DNA from: an uncultured Mycoplasmatota bacterium
GTDB taxonomy: Bacteria; Bacillota_I; Bacilli_A; RF39; UBA660
Length of the DNA: 6,040 bases
NCBI GenBank assembly: GCA_948472605.1
Contig: CAOKUH010000087.1
Location: forward strand, 1 to 6,040
Direction of reading: 5' to 3'
Part shown: one piece after another, positions 1 through 5,793 of the stretch
Layout of the letters: every line of letters begins with the position of its first letter
Numbering within the stretch: the first letter of the stretch is position 1
The notes under the pieces: model-generated
The model's database searches: none
The model's input: the letters and a program-made list of their open reading frames with translations, nothing else
Told to the model about the DNA's origin: nothing
Program-made: the position numbers and the translations under genes

Positions 1-568
1 ATCTTCCTGTTAAGGTGGCATTTAATACTACTTTTCCTATGAATGTCTTATTCATAGTATCATCTGTTGCTGGTACACTCTCATCCATCCACAATCTTAT
101 ACTATGACTTTTACTTTCATTTCCTTTTAGTATTCCATTTACTAACATTCTTCCTTCTATTGGTGTATAATCTCCTTTATCATATGTTGTATTTATTTCT
201 TCTAAGGTATTTAAAATAGACTTAGTTCCATTATCTATTGATATAGCTATATATTCTGTTTTCAATCTATTTTCTACTTCCATCATTTCTAAACTAATAT
301 TATAACTTACTTCACTATTACATGTATTTTCTATTTTAAAATTATATGGTTCTAAGTTAGAGGCTTCATTATCTGTTATTGGATAGGCATTTCTTAAATT
401 AATTGCATCACTTTCATCAGTAAGCGTTAACTTTAAACAACCACTTGTTATGGTATTTATTCCTTCTTGAGCTATATTTACATTCCATAAAGCGAATGAT
501 ATTCCTACAACTAGAACTATTAAAGTTATTACTCCTATACTTAAATATATCTTCTTTTTATATTCCAT
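1..568 (-). CDS. Partial secreted/surface protein with SipW/TasA-like N-terminus
   Basis: This reading frame starts at the ATG at 568 and stays open for 189 codons to the left edge, so the C-terminus is missing. A GAAAGAGG ribosome binding site lies just upstream (about 575-582). Residues 4-6 are KKK and residues 8-28 form one hydrophobic segment ending ISFALW, with no lipobox. Then come NTITSGCLKLTL (38-49) and a beta-rich region with PYNFKIENTC (74-83) and YNISLE (89-94). This order (basic start, hydrophobic segment ending in small/aromatic residues, an N-T-x-x-x-G-x-L-x-L-type strand, then a strand rich in V/I-x-N) resembles SipW-processed exported proteins of the TasA/camelysin group. That is inference by pattern, not a verified family match. 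Residues 157-163 read IRLWMDE, and Cys44 and Cys83 could pair outside the cell. The likely role is a cell-surface or matrix protein; function is unknown. It is divergent from the RHH gene. I see no clear promoter. Confidence 0.72.
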   Translation of the reverse strand, partial: MEYKKKIYLSIGVITLIVLVVGISFALWNVNIAQEGINTITSGCLKLTLTDESDAINLRNAYPITDNEASNLEPYNFKIENTCNSEVSYNISLEMMEVENRLKTEYIAISIDNGTKSILNTLEEINTTYDKGDYTPIEGRMLVNGILKGNESKSHSIRLWMDESVPATDDTMNKTFIGKVVLNATLTGR

Positions 569-650
569 GATACTACCTCTTTCTTATATATCTTATAAAT
601 CAGTTATTTACAAATACATTTTTAGTTAATCTAATAAAGGAGCAAAATTA

Positions 651-707
651 ATGATAAATATATTTGCTTATAATACTAAAATTAGTTTTATGAATATTAT
701 ACTATGA
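651..707 (+). CDS. Possible 18-residue hydrophobic peptide
   Basis: An ATG at 651 is preceded by AAAGGAG (636-642) at 8-nt spacing, which is as good a Shine-Dalgarno as those of the housekeeping genes here. The frame reads MINIFAYNTKISFMNIIL and ends with TGA at 705-707. The peptide is mostly hydrophobic with one lysine. It lies about 105 bp upstream of the RHH gene on the same strand and could be a leader peptide or a small membrane peptide. Against it: the ORF is short, the region is AT-rich, and the best local promoter match (607-635) would start transcription at or beyond the Shine-Dalgarno. I do not recognise it as any known peptide. Confidence 0.28.
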   Translation: MINIFAYNTKISFMNIIL

Positions 708-724
708 TTATTATTAACTATATT

Positions 725-730
725 TATAAT
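725..730 (+). promoter_or_regulatory. Candidate -10 element upstream of the RHH gene
   Basis: TATAAT is a perfect sigma-A -10 hexamer, but the -35 position 17 bp upstream (702-707, CTATGA) is poor. If it is used, transcription would start near 737, so the palindrome at 740-758 would lie directly over the start, a typical place for a repressor. A closer alternative is TTGTTT (762-767) with TATAAA (786-791) at an 18-bp spacing, which would give a very short leader for the RHH gene. The two cannot be separated by reading alone. Confidence 0.35.
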
Positions 731-739
731 ATCATGCAC

Positions 740-758
740 GCATTGCATTATGCAATGC
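740..758. promoter_or_regulatory. Perfect 9+1+9 bp palindrome, candidate operator
   Basis: GCATTGCAT-T-ATGCAATGC is a perfect inverted repeat with 9-bp arms and a 1-bp centre, ending 54 bp before the RHH start codon. A related half-site, TGCAATACA (776-784), matches the right-arm register TGCAATGCA (751-759) at 8 of 9 bases and starts 25 bp downstream of it. A 1-bp centre fits a protein-binding site better than a terminator hairpin, and there is no following T-tract. The obvious candidate ligand is the RHH protein encoded next to it; this is inference from position and symmetry. Confidence 0.6.
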
Positions 759-812
759 ATTTTGTTTTTGGATTTTGCAATACAATATAAATAATTAGAA
801 AGTGGGAATATT

Positions 813-1007
813 ATGGCTTTTAGATTAAACATAGAAAAAAAGGAAAGCGAAAATAAAACTATTCGATTTCCTTTACCATTAGTTAAGAGAATTGAAAATT
901 ATTTAACTGGAACTCAATCAAATTTTTCAAAATTTGTTATTCAAGCATGTGAATATGTTTTAAATGAAGTTGAAACGGAAAATAAAAAAACAAAAATTAA
1001 AAATTAG
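813..1007 (+). CDS. Small ribbon-helix-helix (Arc/MetJ-fold) DNA-binding protein
   Basis: The product is 64 residues long. The start ATG has AAAGTGGG (799-806) six bases upstream. Residues 15-21 (KTIRFPL) look like the DNA-contacting beta strand of an RHH fold. Residues 22-32 (PLVKRIENYLT) make helix A. After a short turn, residues 36-54 (SNFSKFVIQACEYVLNEVE) make helix B. The tail is basic (KKTKIKN). The strand-helix-turn-helix order, the S/N-F-S-K-F-V helix start and the size match small RHH proteins common in Bacillota. Such proteins bind DNA as dimers through the paired strands and are often autorepressors, antitoxins or plasmid/phage regulators. There is no toxin gene beside it: the next gene is the convergent trxB, one base away. 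The palindrome upstream suggests autoregulation. The family assignment rests on pattern only; the target genes are unknown. Confidence 0.75.
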   Translation: MAFRLNIEKKESENKTIRFPLPLVKRIENYLTGTQSNFSKFVIQACEYVLNEVETENKKTKIKN

Positions 1008-1008
1008 A

Positions 1009-1911
1009 TTATTTATTTTTCTCCATTTTTTTTATTATACTAATTGATGCAACAGCTCCATCATTTGCTGCTGTAATTAATTGGTATATATTTTTTTTTA
1101 TACAATCTCCCACAGCGTATATTCCTTTTACATTAGTTTCATAATGGTTATCAACAACAATATAACCATTTTCTAACGAAATATCTATATTTTTAAAAAT
1201 ACTATTATTTGGTTCAAATCCAATGTATTTAAAAAGGGCATCAACTACTAAGTGCTTATCGTTGTTAATAACTACTTCTTTTACTTGATTGTTATCTTCT
1301 ATTATTTCTGTAATATTGCTATCATAAAATATTTCAATATTCTTCTTTTTTAATAATTCTTCAACTAAAGATTTTTCAGCTGTAAAAGAACTACGGCGAT
1401 GAATAAGGTATATTTTATTTGCTATATTTGATAGGTAAATAGCTTCTTCAATAGCACTATTTCCTCCACCAACTAATGCTATGTCTTTGTCTTTATATAA
1501 GTTTCCATCACATAAAGCACATGTACTAATTCCTCTTCCTAATAATTTTTCTTCATTAGAAAGTCCTAACTTTTTATTGTTTCTTCCAGTTGCTACTATA
1601 ACATATTTTGACTCAAATTCACCGATATTTGTGCTTATAATTTTATTATCATTTTTTATGCTAATACTTTCAACTTCTGCTATTTTATATGGTATATTTA
1701 AGTCATTTATACTTTTAAATAGTTCTAGTGATAAATCTGGACCACTTATCTTACTATAACCTGGATAATTATTTATAGTGTTAATTTTATTTAGTAGTCC
1801 ACCTGGAGTATTTTTTTCAATTAATAAAACATTTAAACCACTATGTTTAGCATAGATAGCAGCAGATATTCCGCTTATACCCATACCAATTATTATTAAA
1901 TCATATTTCAT
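1009..1911 (-). CDS. trxB: Thioredoxin reductase (NADPH, FAD-dependent)
   Basis: This 300-residue flavoenzyme reduces thioredoxin with NADPH in the cytoplasm, supplying electrons for ribonucleotide reductase and thiol repair. It has the two-domain layout of low-molecular-weight bacterial thioredoxin reductases. The N-terminal FAD site is IIGMGISG (7-14), with PGG at 36-38. ATG at 107-109 lies before the central NADPH domain. The redox-active pair is CALC (131-134) followed by DG; the family usually has CATC. The NADPH fold is GGGNSAIEEA (148-157), with HRR (171-173) for the 2'-phosphate. The C-terminal FAD motif is AVGDC (266-270), followed by YQLITAANDGAVAS (276-289). The family usually has RQ where YQ stands here. 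Length is near the usual 305-320. The SD AAAAGGAG (1918-1925) overlaps the lgt stop codon, so translation is probably coupled and the gene shares the lgt promoter. Ferredoxin/thioredoxin-type NADP reductases lack the CxxC, so that alternative is unlikely. Confidence 0.95.
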   Translation of the reverse strand: MKYDLIIIGMGISGISAAIYAKHSGLNVLLIEKNTPGGLLNKINTINNYPGYSKISGPDLSLELFKSINDLNIPYKIAEVESISIKNDNKIISTNIGEFESKYVIVATGRNNKKLGLSNEEKLLGRGISTCALCDGNLYKDKDIALVGGGNSAIEEAIYLSNIANKIYLIHRRSSFTAEKSLVEELLKKKNIEIFYDSNITEIIEDNNQVKEVVINNDKHLVVDALFKYIGFEPNNSIFKNIDISLENGYIVVDNHYETNVKGIYAVGDCIKKNIYQLITAANDGAVASISIIKKMEKNK

Positions 1912-1923
1912 GATAATCTCCTT

Positions 1924-2736
1924 TTAAAATTGAATTTCACTACCTTTAGCTTCAGTATATAAATCTTCGAATTTTCCTTTTCGACTTAAAACCATAAATA
2001 TTATTAAGCCAATTGCAAATAAAGCTATTGAAACTAATTGAGCAACTTTAAATCCACCAAGCATTAATGAATCAGTTCGAAGGGCTTCAATGAAAAATCT
2101 ACCAACGCTATACCACATTAAATATATGCTTGTTAATTGTCCTACTTTTAAATATTTATACTTTCGAACAATTAATAATATTATCAGTCCAATTATACAC
2201 CATATAGATTCATAAAAAAAAGTTGGATGATAGTATACTCCATTTATATGCATTCCCTCAATTATAAATTCTGGAATATGTTTATTTTGTAATTCTAAAA
2301 GTGTTGTTGCACTACCATGAGCTTCTCCATTAAAAAAGTTACCCCATCTTCCTATTGCTTGACCAAGAATTAGGGGAATGATTATCATGTCTGTCATTTT
2401 GGATATACGAGTATGGTATTTTCGACAATATATAATTAATGTAATAAATCCTCCTATTAGACCTCCATGAATAGCAAGCCCACCTTCCCAAACTTTTAAA
2501 ATACTTATTGGATCGTTTAAATAATATTTATAATTAAATATTACATAGTAAATTCTAGCACCTATAAAACCAAATATTATCATCCAAAAAGCTAAATTGA
2601 ATAAAAAGTCTTTAGAATAATCATATTTTTTGCCTTCTTTTGTTAACATAATTATTCCCAAAATAATAGCTAGTAGTAACAGAAAAGAATACCATCTAAT
2701 TTCAAAGCCTAAAATATTAATCATTACTGGATTCAT
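1924..2736 (-). CDS. lgt: Prolipoprotein diacylglyceryl transferase
   Basis: Lgt is the membrane enzyme that moves diacylglycerol from phosphatidylglycerol to the lipobox cysteine of prelipoproteins, the first step of bacterial lipoprotein maturation. The 270-residue product has about seven hydrophobic segments, as expected. Recognised motifs, in order, are RWYSF (14-18), GARIYY (59-64), WEGGLAIHGG (83-92) with the conserved His90, the Lgt signature GRWGNFFNGEAHG (129-141) with Arg130, Asn133 and Glu138, HPTFFYES (170-177), and WYSVGRFFIEALRTDSL (208-224) with Tyr209, Arg213 and Glu217. Residues corresponding to those essential in E. coli Lgt are all present, so the enzyme should be active. 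The start ATG at 2736 has an AAAGATGGTG element just upstream (2741-2750), and an in-frame stop lies immediately before it. It is the first gene of a pair with trxB, 12 bp apart. Confidence 0.96.
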   Translation of the reverse strand: MNPVMINILGFEIRWYSFLLLLAIILGIIMLTKEGKKYDYSKDFLFNLAFWMIIFGFIGARIYYVIFNYKYYLNDPISILKVWEGGLAIHGGLIGGFITLIIYCRKYHTRISKMTDMIIIPLILGQAIGRWGNFFNGEAHGSATTLLELQNKHIPEFIIEGMHINGVYYHPTFFYESIWCIIGLIILLIVRKYKYLKVGQLTSIYLMWYSVGRFFIEALRTDSLMLGGFKVAQLVSIALFAIGLIIFMVLSRKGKFEDLYTEAKGSEIQF

Positions 2737-2758
2737 ATTACACCATCTTTCTTTCTAG

Positions 2759-2787
2759 ATTATAACAAACAATCTACTTTTTTTAAA
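2759..2787 (-). promoter_or_regulatory. Sigma-A promoter of lgt-trxB, extended -10
   Basis: On the minus strand TGTTATAAT (2759-2767) is a perfect extended -10 element (TG, one base, TATAAT). At 17-bp spacing the -35 is TTTAAA (2782-2787), four of six matches to TTGACA. Transcription would start near 2752, about 15 nt before the lgt start codon. This indicates that lgt-trxB can be transcribed independently of uvrA. Because no convincing terminator follows uvrA, readthrough from uvrA may add to it. Confidence 0.7.
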
Positions 2788-2821
2788 GGGTTTATAAAAT
2801 TACAATATATTAAAATAATTT

Positions 2822-5638
2822 TTATTTTAAATATTTTTTTAAATATTTTCCAGTGTATGATAGCTCATTTTTGGCTATTTCTTCTGGTGTTCCCGTACAA
2901 ATTATTGTACCTCCTCCATCTCCACCTTCTGGTCCTAAATCAATAATATGGTCCGCAACTTTTATTACGTCTAGATTATGTTCAATTACAACAACTGTAT
3001 CTCCATTATCAACTATTCTTTGTAAAATCACTAAGAGTTTTTTTATGTCGTCTGAATGTAATCCTGTTGTTGGTTCATCTAATATAAATAGACTTTTTCC
3101 AGTTGGTTTTTTTTGTAGTTCTTTGGCAAGTTTTACTCTTCCTGCCTCTCCTCCTGACAGAGTTGGAGCACCAGCTCCTAATTCAACATATGATAATCCT
3201 ACGTCCATCATTATATCGAGTTTTGTTTTTATTTTTGGAACATTTGCAAAAAATTCTTGGGCTTCTTCTACACGTAAATTTAATACTTCAGCTATATTCT
3301 TATCTTTAAATTTGATATTTAATGTATCTCTATTATAACGTGTTCCTTTACAAACATCACAAGGTACATAAACATCAGGTAAAAAATGCATCTCTATTTT
3401 TTTTACACCATCACCATAACAGGCTTCACATCTTCCACCTTTTACATTAAATGAAAATCTTGATTTATCAAATCCACGTATTTTTGATTCTTTCATTTCA
3501 GCATATAAGTCTCTTATATTGTCAAATACTCCAACATAAGTTGCGGGGTTACTTCTTGGAGTTCGGCCTATTGGATCTTGAGAAATTTGAACTACTTTAT
3601 CGATGTTATTTAATCCTTTAATTTTTTTATATTTACCAGGAAGTATTTTGGATTTTGGATAAAGGCTTTTAAATACAGATTTATATAGTATTTCATTTAC
3701 TAATGAGCTTTTTCCACTTCCTGATACACCTGTTACACAAACGAATTTACCAAGTGGAATTTTTACATCAATATTTTTTAAATTATGTTCTGTAGCTCCA
3801 ATAATTTCAATATTTTTCCCATTGCCTTTTCTTCTTTTTTCTGGAACTTCTATTTTTTCTATACCAGATAAATATCTTCCTGTTAAAGAATTTTTGTTTT
3901 CCATAACTTCCTTTGGTGTTCCAGAAGCAACTATAGTTCCACCATTTCTTCCAGCTCCAGGCCCAACATCCACTAAATAATCAGCAGCCATCATAGTATC
4001 GGTATCATGTTCTACAACTATTAAAGTATTTCCTATATTAACCATTTCTTTTAGTGAAGATATTAATTTATCATTATCACGTTGATGTAATCCAATGCTA
4101 GGTTCATCAAGGACATATAGTACGCCACTTAGTTTACTTCCAATTTGAGTTGCTAAACGAATTCTTTGTAATTCTCCACCTGAAAGTGTACCAGCCATAC
4201 GATCTAAAGTTATGTAATCTAGACCAACATTTTTCAAAAATTCTAAACGATTAATTATTTCTTTAACAATAAGACGACTTATTTCTGTTTGCTCTTTGTT
4301 TAATTTTAAATTTGTAATAAATTCTAATAATTTGCCAATACTCATTTTAGTCATTTCATAAATGTTTTTTTTGCCAACATAAACATTTAAAACACTTTCT
4401 TTTAGTCTTGCTCCATGGCATAAAGGACATTCTATTTCCATCATATAATTGTCTAACCATTCGCGAATCCAAGTTGATGAGGTTTCTAAATATCTTCTTT
4501 CTAGATTTGTAATTATCCCTTCAAAGCATCTTGTAGCGTATCTTTTGTTACCATTTTTGGCGGTATATTCAAAGTCTAATTCATCAGGTGTCCCAAAAAA
4601 TATGATATTTTTTTCTTTTTTTGTTAAACTTTTAAAAGGTTTATTCATGTCAATTTTATAATAATCACAAGCAGTTTTTACTTCTGTATAAAAAATATTT
4701 TGATCGTCTGACATTGTTGCTATAGCTCCAGAATTAATTGATAGACTTGTGTCTGGAACAAGTAATTCTTCAGAAATCGCTGTTTTAAATCCTAACCCTT
4801 TACACTCGGGACAAGCACCAAAAGGAGCATTGAAAGAAAACATTCTTGGTTCTAAATCAGGGATAGAATAGTTACATTTAACGCAAGCAAACTTCTCACT
4901 CCATAACATTTCTTCACCATTTATAATATTAATTAATACTAAGCCATCAGCAAGCTTAGTTGATGTCTCAATAGCTTCAAATACACGACTTCTTTCTTCA
5001 GATTTTAAAACTATTCTATCAACTATAACTTCTATTGTATCTTTAATATTTTTCTCTAACGTGATTTCTTCATCTAGAGAATGGACTTCACCATTTAATC
5101 TTATTTTTGTAAATCCTTGACGTCTTAAATCTTCTAATATTTCTTGGTGCATGCCTTTTTCTTCTTTAACAACTGGAGCCATAATTTCTAATTTAGTTCC
5201 TATTTCAAAGTTCATTACTTTATTGGTCATTTCTTCTATACTTTGATGAGTTATAGGTTCATTGTGAGTAGGACAATAAGGCGTTCCAACTCTAGCATAC
5301 AAAAGTTTTAAGTAGTCATATATTTCTGTTACAGTTCCTACAGTACTCCTTGGATTATTATTTGTTGTTTTTTGATCAATAGCGATAGCAGGGCTTAAAC
5401 CATCTATTGAATCAACATCTGGTTTATCGCTTCCTCCTAGAAATTGACGTGCATAGCTAGATAAACTTTCAACAAACCTTCTTTGACCTTCTGCATAGAT
5501 TGTATTGAAAGCTAAACTACTTTTACCGCTTCCAGAAACACCAGTCATTACAATTAGTTTATTTTTAGGCAAATCTAAGTCTATATTTTTCAAATTATTT
5601 TCTCTTGCACCTCTAATTATTAATTTATTATTATCCAT
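2822..5638 (-). CDS. uvrA: Excinuclease ABC subunit A (UvrA)
   Basis: UvrA is the dimeric ABC-type ATPase that finds bulky or UV-induced lesions and loads UvrB in nucleotide excision repair. From ATG at 5638 the protein has 938 residues, close to the usual 940-960. Residue numbers follow that start. Nucleotide site I has Walker A GVSGSGKS (33-40), signature LSGGE (485-489) and Walker B ending LDEP (Asp511, Glu512). Site II has GVSGSGKS (637-644), LSGGE (827-831) and LDEP (Asp854, Glu855), with a switch His887. Zinc-binding cysteines are seen at 252/255/276/279 and 737/740/760/763, plus CPLC at 404-407, possibly paired with Cys122/His125. The UvrB-binding insertion should be about 130-245. Oddity: after signature II the usual EAQR reads EAGR, and the preceding LGxPATT reads LGAGAPT. 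An upstream in-frame GTG at 5647 overlaps the SD and is rejected as start. It has its own promoter; uvrB is not adjacent. Confidence 0.97.
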   Translation of the reverse strand: MDNNKLIIRGARENNLKNIDLDLPKNKLIVMTGVSGSGKSSLAFNTIYAEGQRRFVESLSSYARQFLGGSDKPDVDSIDGLSPAIAIDQKTTNNNPRSTVGTVTEIYDYLKLLYARVGTPYCPTHNEPITHQSIEEMTNKVMNFEIGTKLEIMAPVVKEEKGMHQEILEDLRRQGFTKIRLNGEVHSLDEEITLEKNIKDTIEVIVDRIVLKSEERSRVFEAIETSTKLADGLVLINIINGEEMLWSEKFACVKCNYSIPDLEPRMFSFNAPFGACPECKGLGFKTAISEELLVPDTSLSINSGAIATMSDDQNIFYTEVKTACDYYKIDMNKPFKSLTKKEKNIIFFGTPDELDFEYTAKNGNKRYATRCFEGIITNLERRYLETSSTWIREWLDNYMMEIECPLCHGARLKESVLNVYVGKKNIYEMTKMSIGKLLEFITNLKLNKEQTEISRLIVKEIINRLEFLKNVGLDYITLDRMAGTLSGGELQRIRLATQIGSKLSGVLYVLDEPSIGLHQRDNDKLISSLKEMVNIGNTLIVVEHDTDTMMAADYLVDVGPGAGRNGGTIVASGTPKEVMENKNSLTGRYLSGIEKIEVPEKRRKGNGKNIEIIGATEHNLKNIDVKIPLGKFVCVTGVSGSGKSSLVNEILYKSVFKSLYPKSKILPGKYKKIKGLNNIDKVVQISQDPIGRTPRSNPATYVGVFDNIRDLYAEMKESKIRGFDKSRFSFNVKGGRCEACYGDGVKKIEMHFLPDVYVPCDVCKGTRYNRDTLNIKFKDKNIAEVLNLRVEEAQEFFANVPKIKTKLDIMMDVGLSYVELGAGAPTLSGGEAGRVKLAKELQKKPTGKSLFILDEPTTGLHSDDIKKLLVILQRIVDNGDTVVVIEHNLDVIKVADHIIDLGPEGGDGGGTIICTGTPEEIAKNELSYTGKYLKKYLK

Positions 5639-5646
5639 TATATTCA

Positions 5647-5652
5647 CTTCCT
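5647..5652 (-). promoter_or_regulatory. Ribosome binding site that sets the uvrA start
   Basis: AGGAAG on the minus strand lies 8 nt before ATG at 5638. The longer in-frame GTG start (5645-5647) overlaps this element and has no Shine-Dalgarno of its own at a usable distance. Translation starting with MDNNKLIIRGARENNLKN also aligns with the normal UvrA N-terminus (short lead, then I-x-G-A-R-x-x-N-L-K-N). Confidence 0.8.
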
Positions 5653-5699
5653 AAACGCTACTTATTTTACCACAAATTTTAAATTTTATTTGCAAAATT

Positions 5700-5728
5700 A
5701 CTATAGCATATATTTGTTCGCTTTTCAA
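5700..5728 (-). promoter_or_regulatory. Sigma-A promoter of uvrA
   Basis: On the minus strand TTGAAA (5723-5728) and TATAGT (5700-5705) are separated by exactly 17 bp, and the -10 is preceded by TGC, making it an extended -10. Each hexamer has five of six consensus bases or better. Transcription would start near 5693, giving a leader of about 55 nt. The spacer carries the LexA-like sequence described separately. Confidence 0.8.
5707..5720 (-). promoter_or_regulatory. Degenerate LexA/DinR-like box in the uvrA promoter
   Basis: The minus strand reads CGAACAAATATATG, lying wholly within the spacer between -35 and -10. The left half is a perfect CGAAC, the half-site of the Bacillota SOS box (CGAAC-N4-GTTCG type). 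The right half, ATATG, retains only part of GTTCG. Position and gene (uvrA is an SOS gene in Bacillus subtilis) favour a real but weak site. The sequence alone could be coincidence, since half of the dyad is poor. Confidence 0.35.
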
Positions 5729-5733
5729 GATTT

Positions 5734-5793
5734 AAAAAAAAATTAGAATCATTAAAGCAAAGTAACAAAGCTGTAGTATAATCTTTACATTAA
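5734..5793 (-). terminator. Weak candidate terminator after the Rpn-like gene
   Basis: On the minus strand, TTAATGTAAAG (5783-5793, overlapping the stop codon) can pair with CTTTGCTTTAA (5752-5762) through ten of eleven positions, including one G-U pair, with a 20-nt loop. A run of nine T follows at 5734-5742, but about nine bases separate it from the stem and the stem is AT-rich. It may act as an inefficient terminator ahead of the uvrA promoter. Confidence 0.3.

Larger units (their letters stand above)
569..812. other. Divergent intergenic region, AT-rich, with operator-like repeats
   Basis: This gap separates two divergent genes, the surface-protein gene on the minus strand and the RHH gene on the plus strand. 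It is very AT-rich apart from a cluster of TGCA tetramers at 735, 744, 751, 756 and 776. It holds the palindrome at 740-758, a TATAAT hexamer at 725-730, a possible 18-codon ORF at 651-707 and a short inverted repeat ACTAA-AA-TTAGT (675-686). No tRNA, riboswitch-like fold or rho-independent terminator was recognised. Confidence 0.7.

Noticed and set aside
607..635. TTTACA-N17-TCTAAT promoter match on the plus strand
   Set aside because: Good by score (five of six each), but its start near 642 would fall at the end of the peptide ORF's Shine-Dalgarno, and such matches are expected by chance in AT-rich DNA.
694..732. Inverted repeat ATATTATA ... TATAATAT
   Set aside because: Pure A/T arms of 8 bp with a 23-bp gap in AT-rich DNA; likely chance.
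740..758. The palindrome as a transcription terminator
   Set aside because: Although RNA could fold with a 3-nt loop, only four scattered T follow and the element lies upstream of the RHH gene rather than after a gene; operator is more likely.
651..795. Longer ORF if TGA at 705 were read as tryptophan
   Set aside because: TGG is used normally for tryptophan in lgt and uvrA, and all genes are intact in the standard code, so there is no evidence for a TGA reassignment.
1481..1759. 92-codon plus-strand ORF
   Set aside because: Lies entirely antisense to trxB, which has full motif support; no ribosome binding site and a composition typical of a shadow frame.
2790..2830. Possible terminator hairpin after uvrA (AAAATAA / TTATTTT)
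   Set aside because: The stem has no G-C pair and no T-tract follows in the right place.
2853..3338. 161-codon plus-strand ORF, with a further 68-codon frame inside it
   Set aside because: Antisense to the conserved C-terminal ABC domain of uvrA; proline/serine-rich shadow of glycine-rich codons.
4449..4661. 70-codon plus-strand ORF
   Set aside because: Antisense to the middle of uvrA; no supporting signals.
5639..5647. GTG start for uvrA three codons upstream
   Set aside because: The GTG overlaps the AGGAAG Shine-Dalgarno, which is ideally placed for ATG at 5638.
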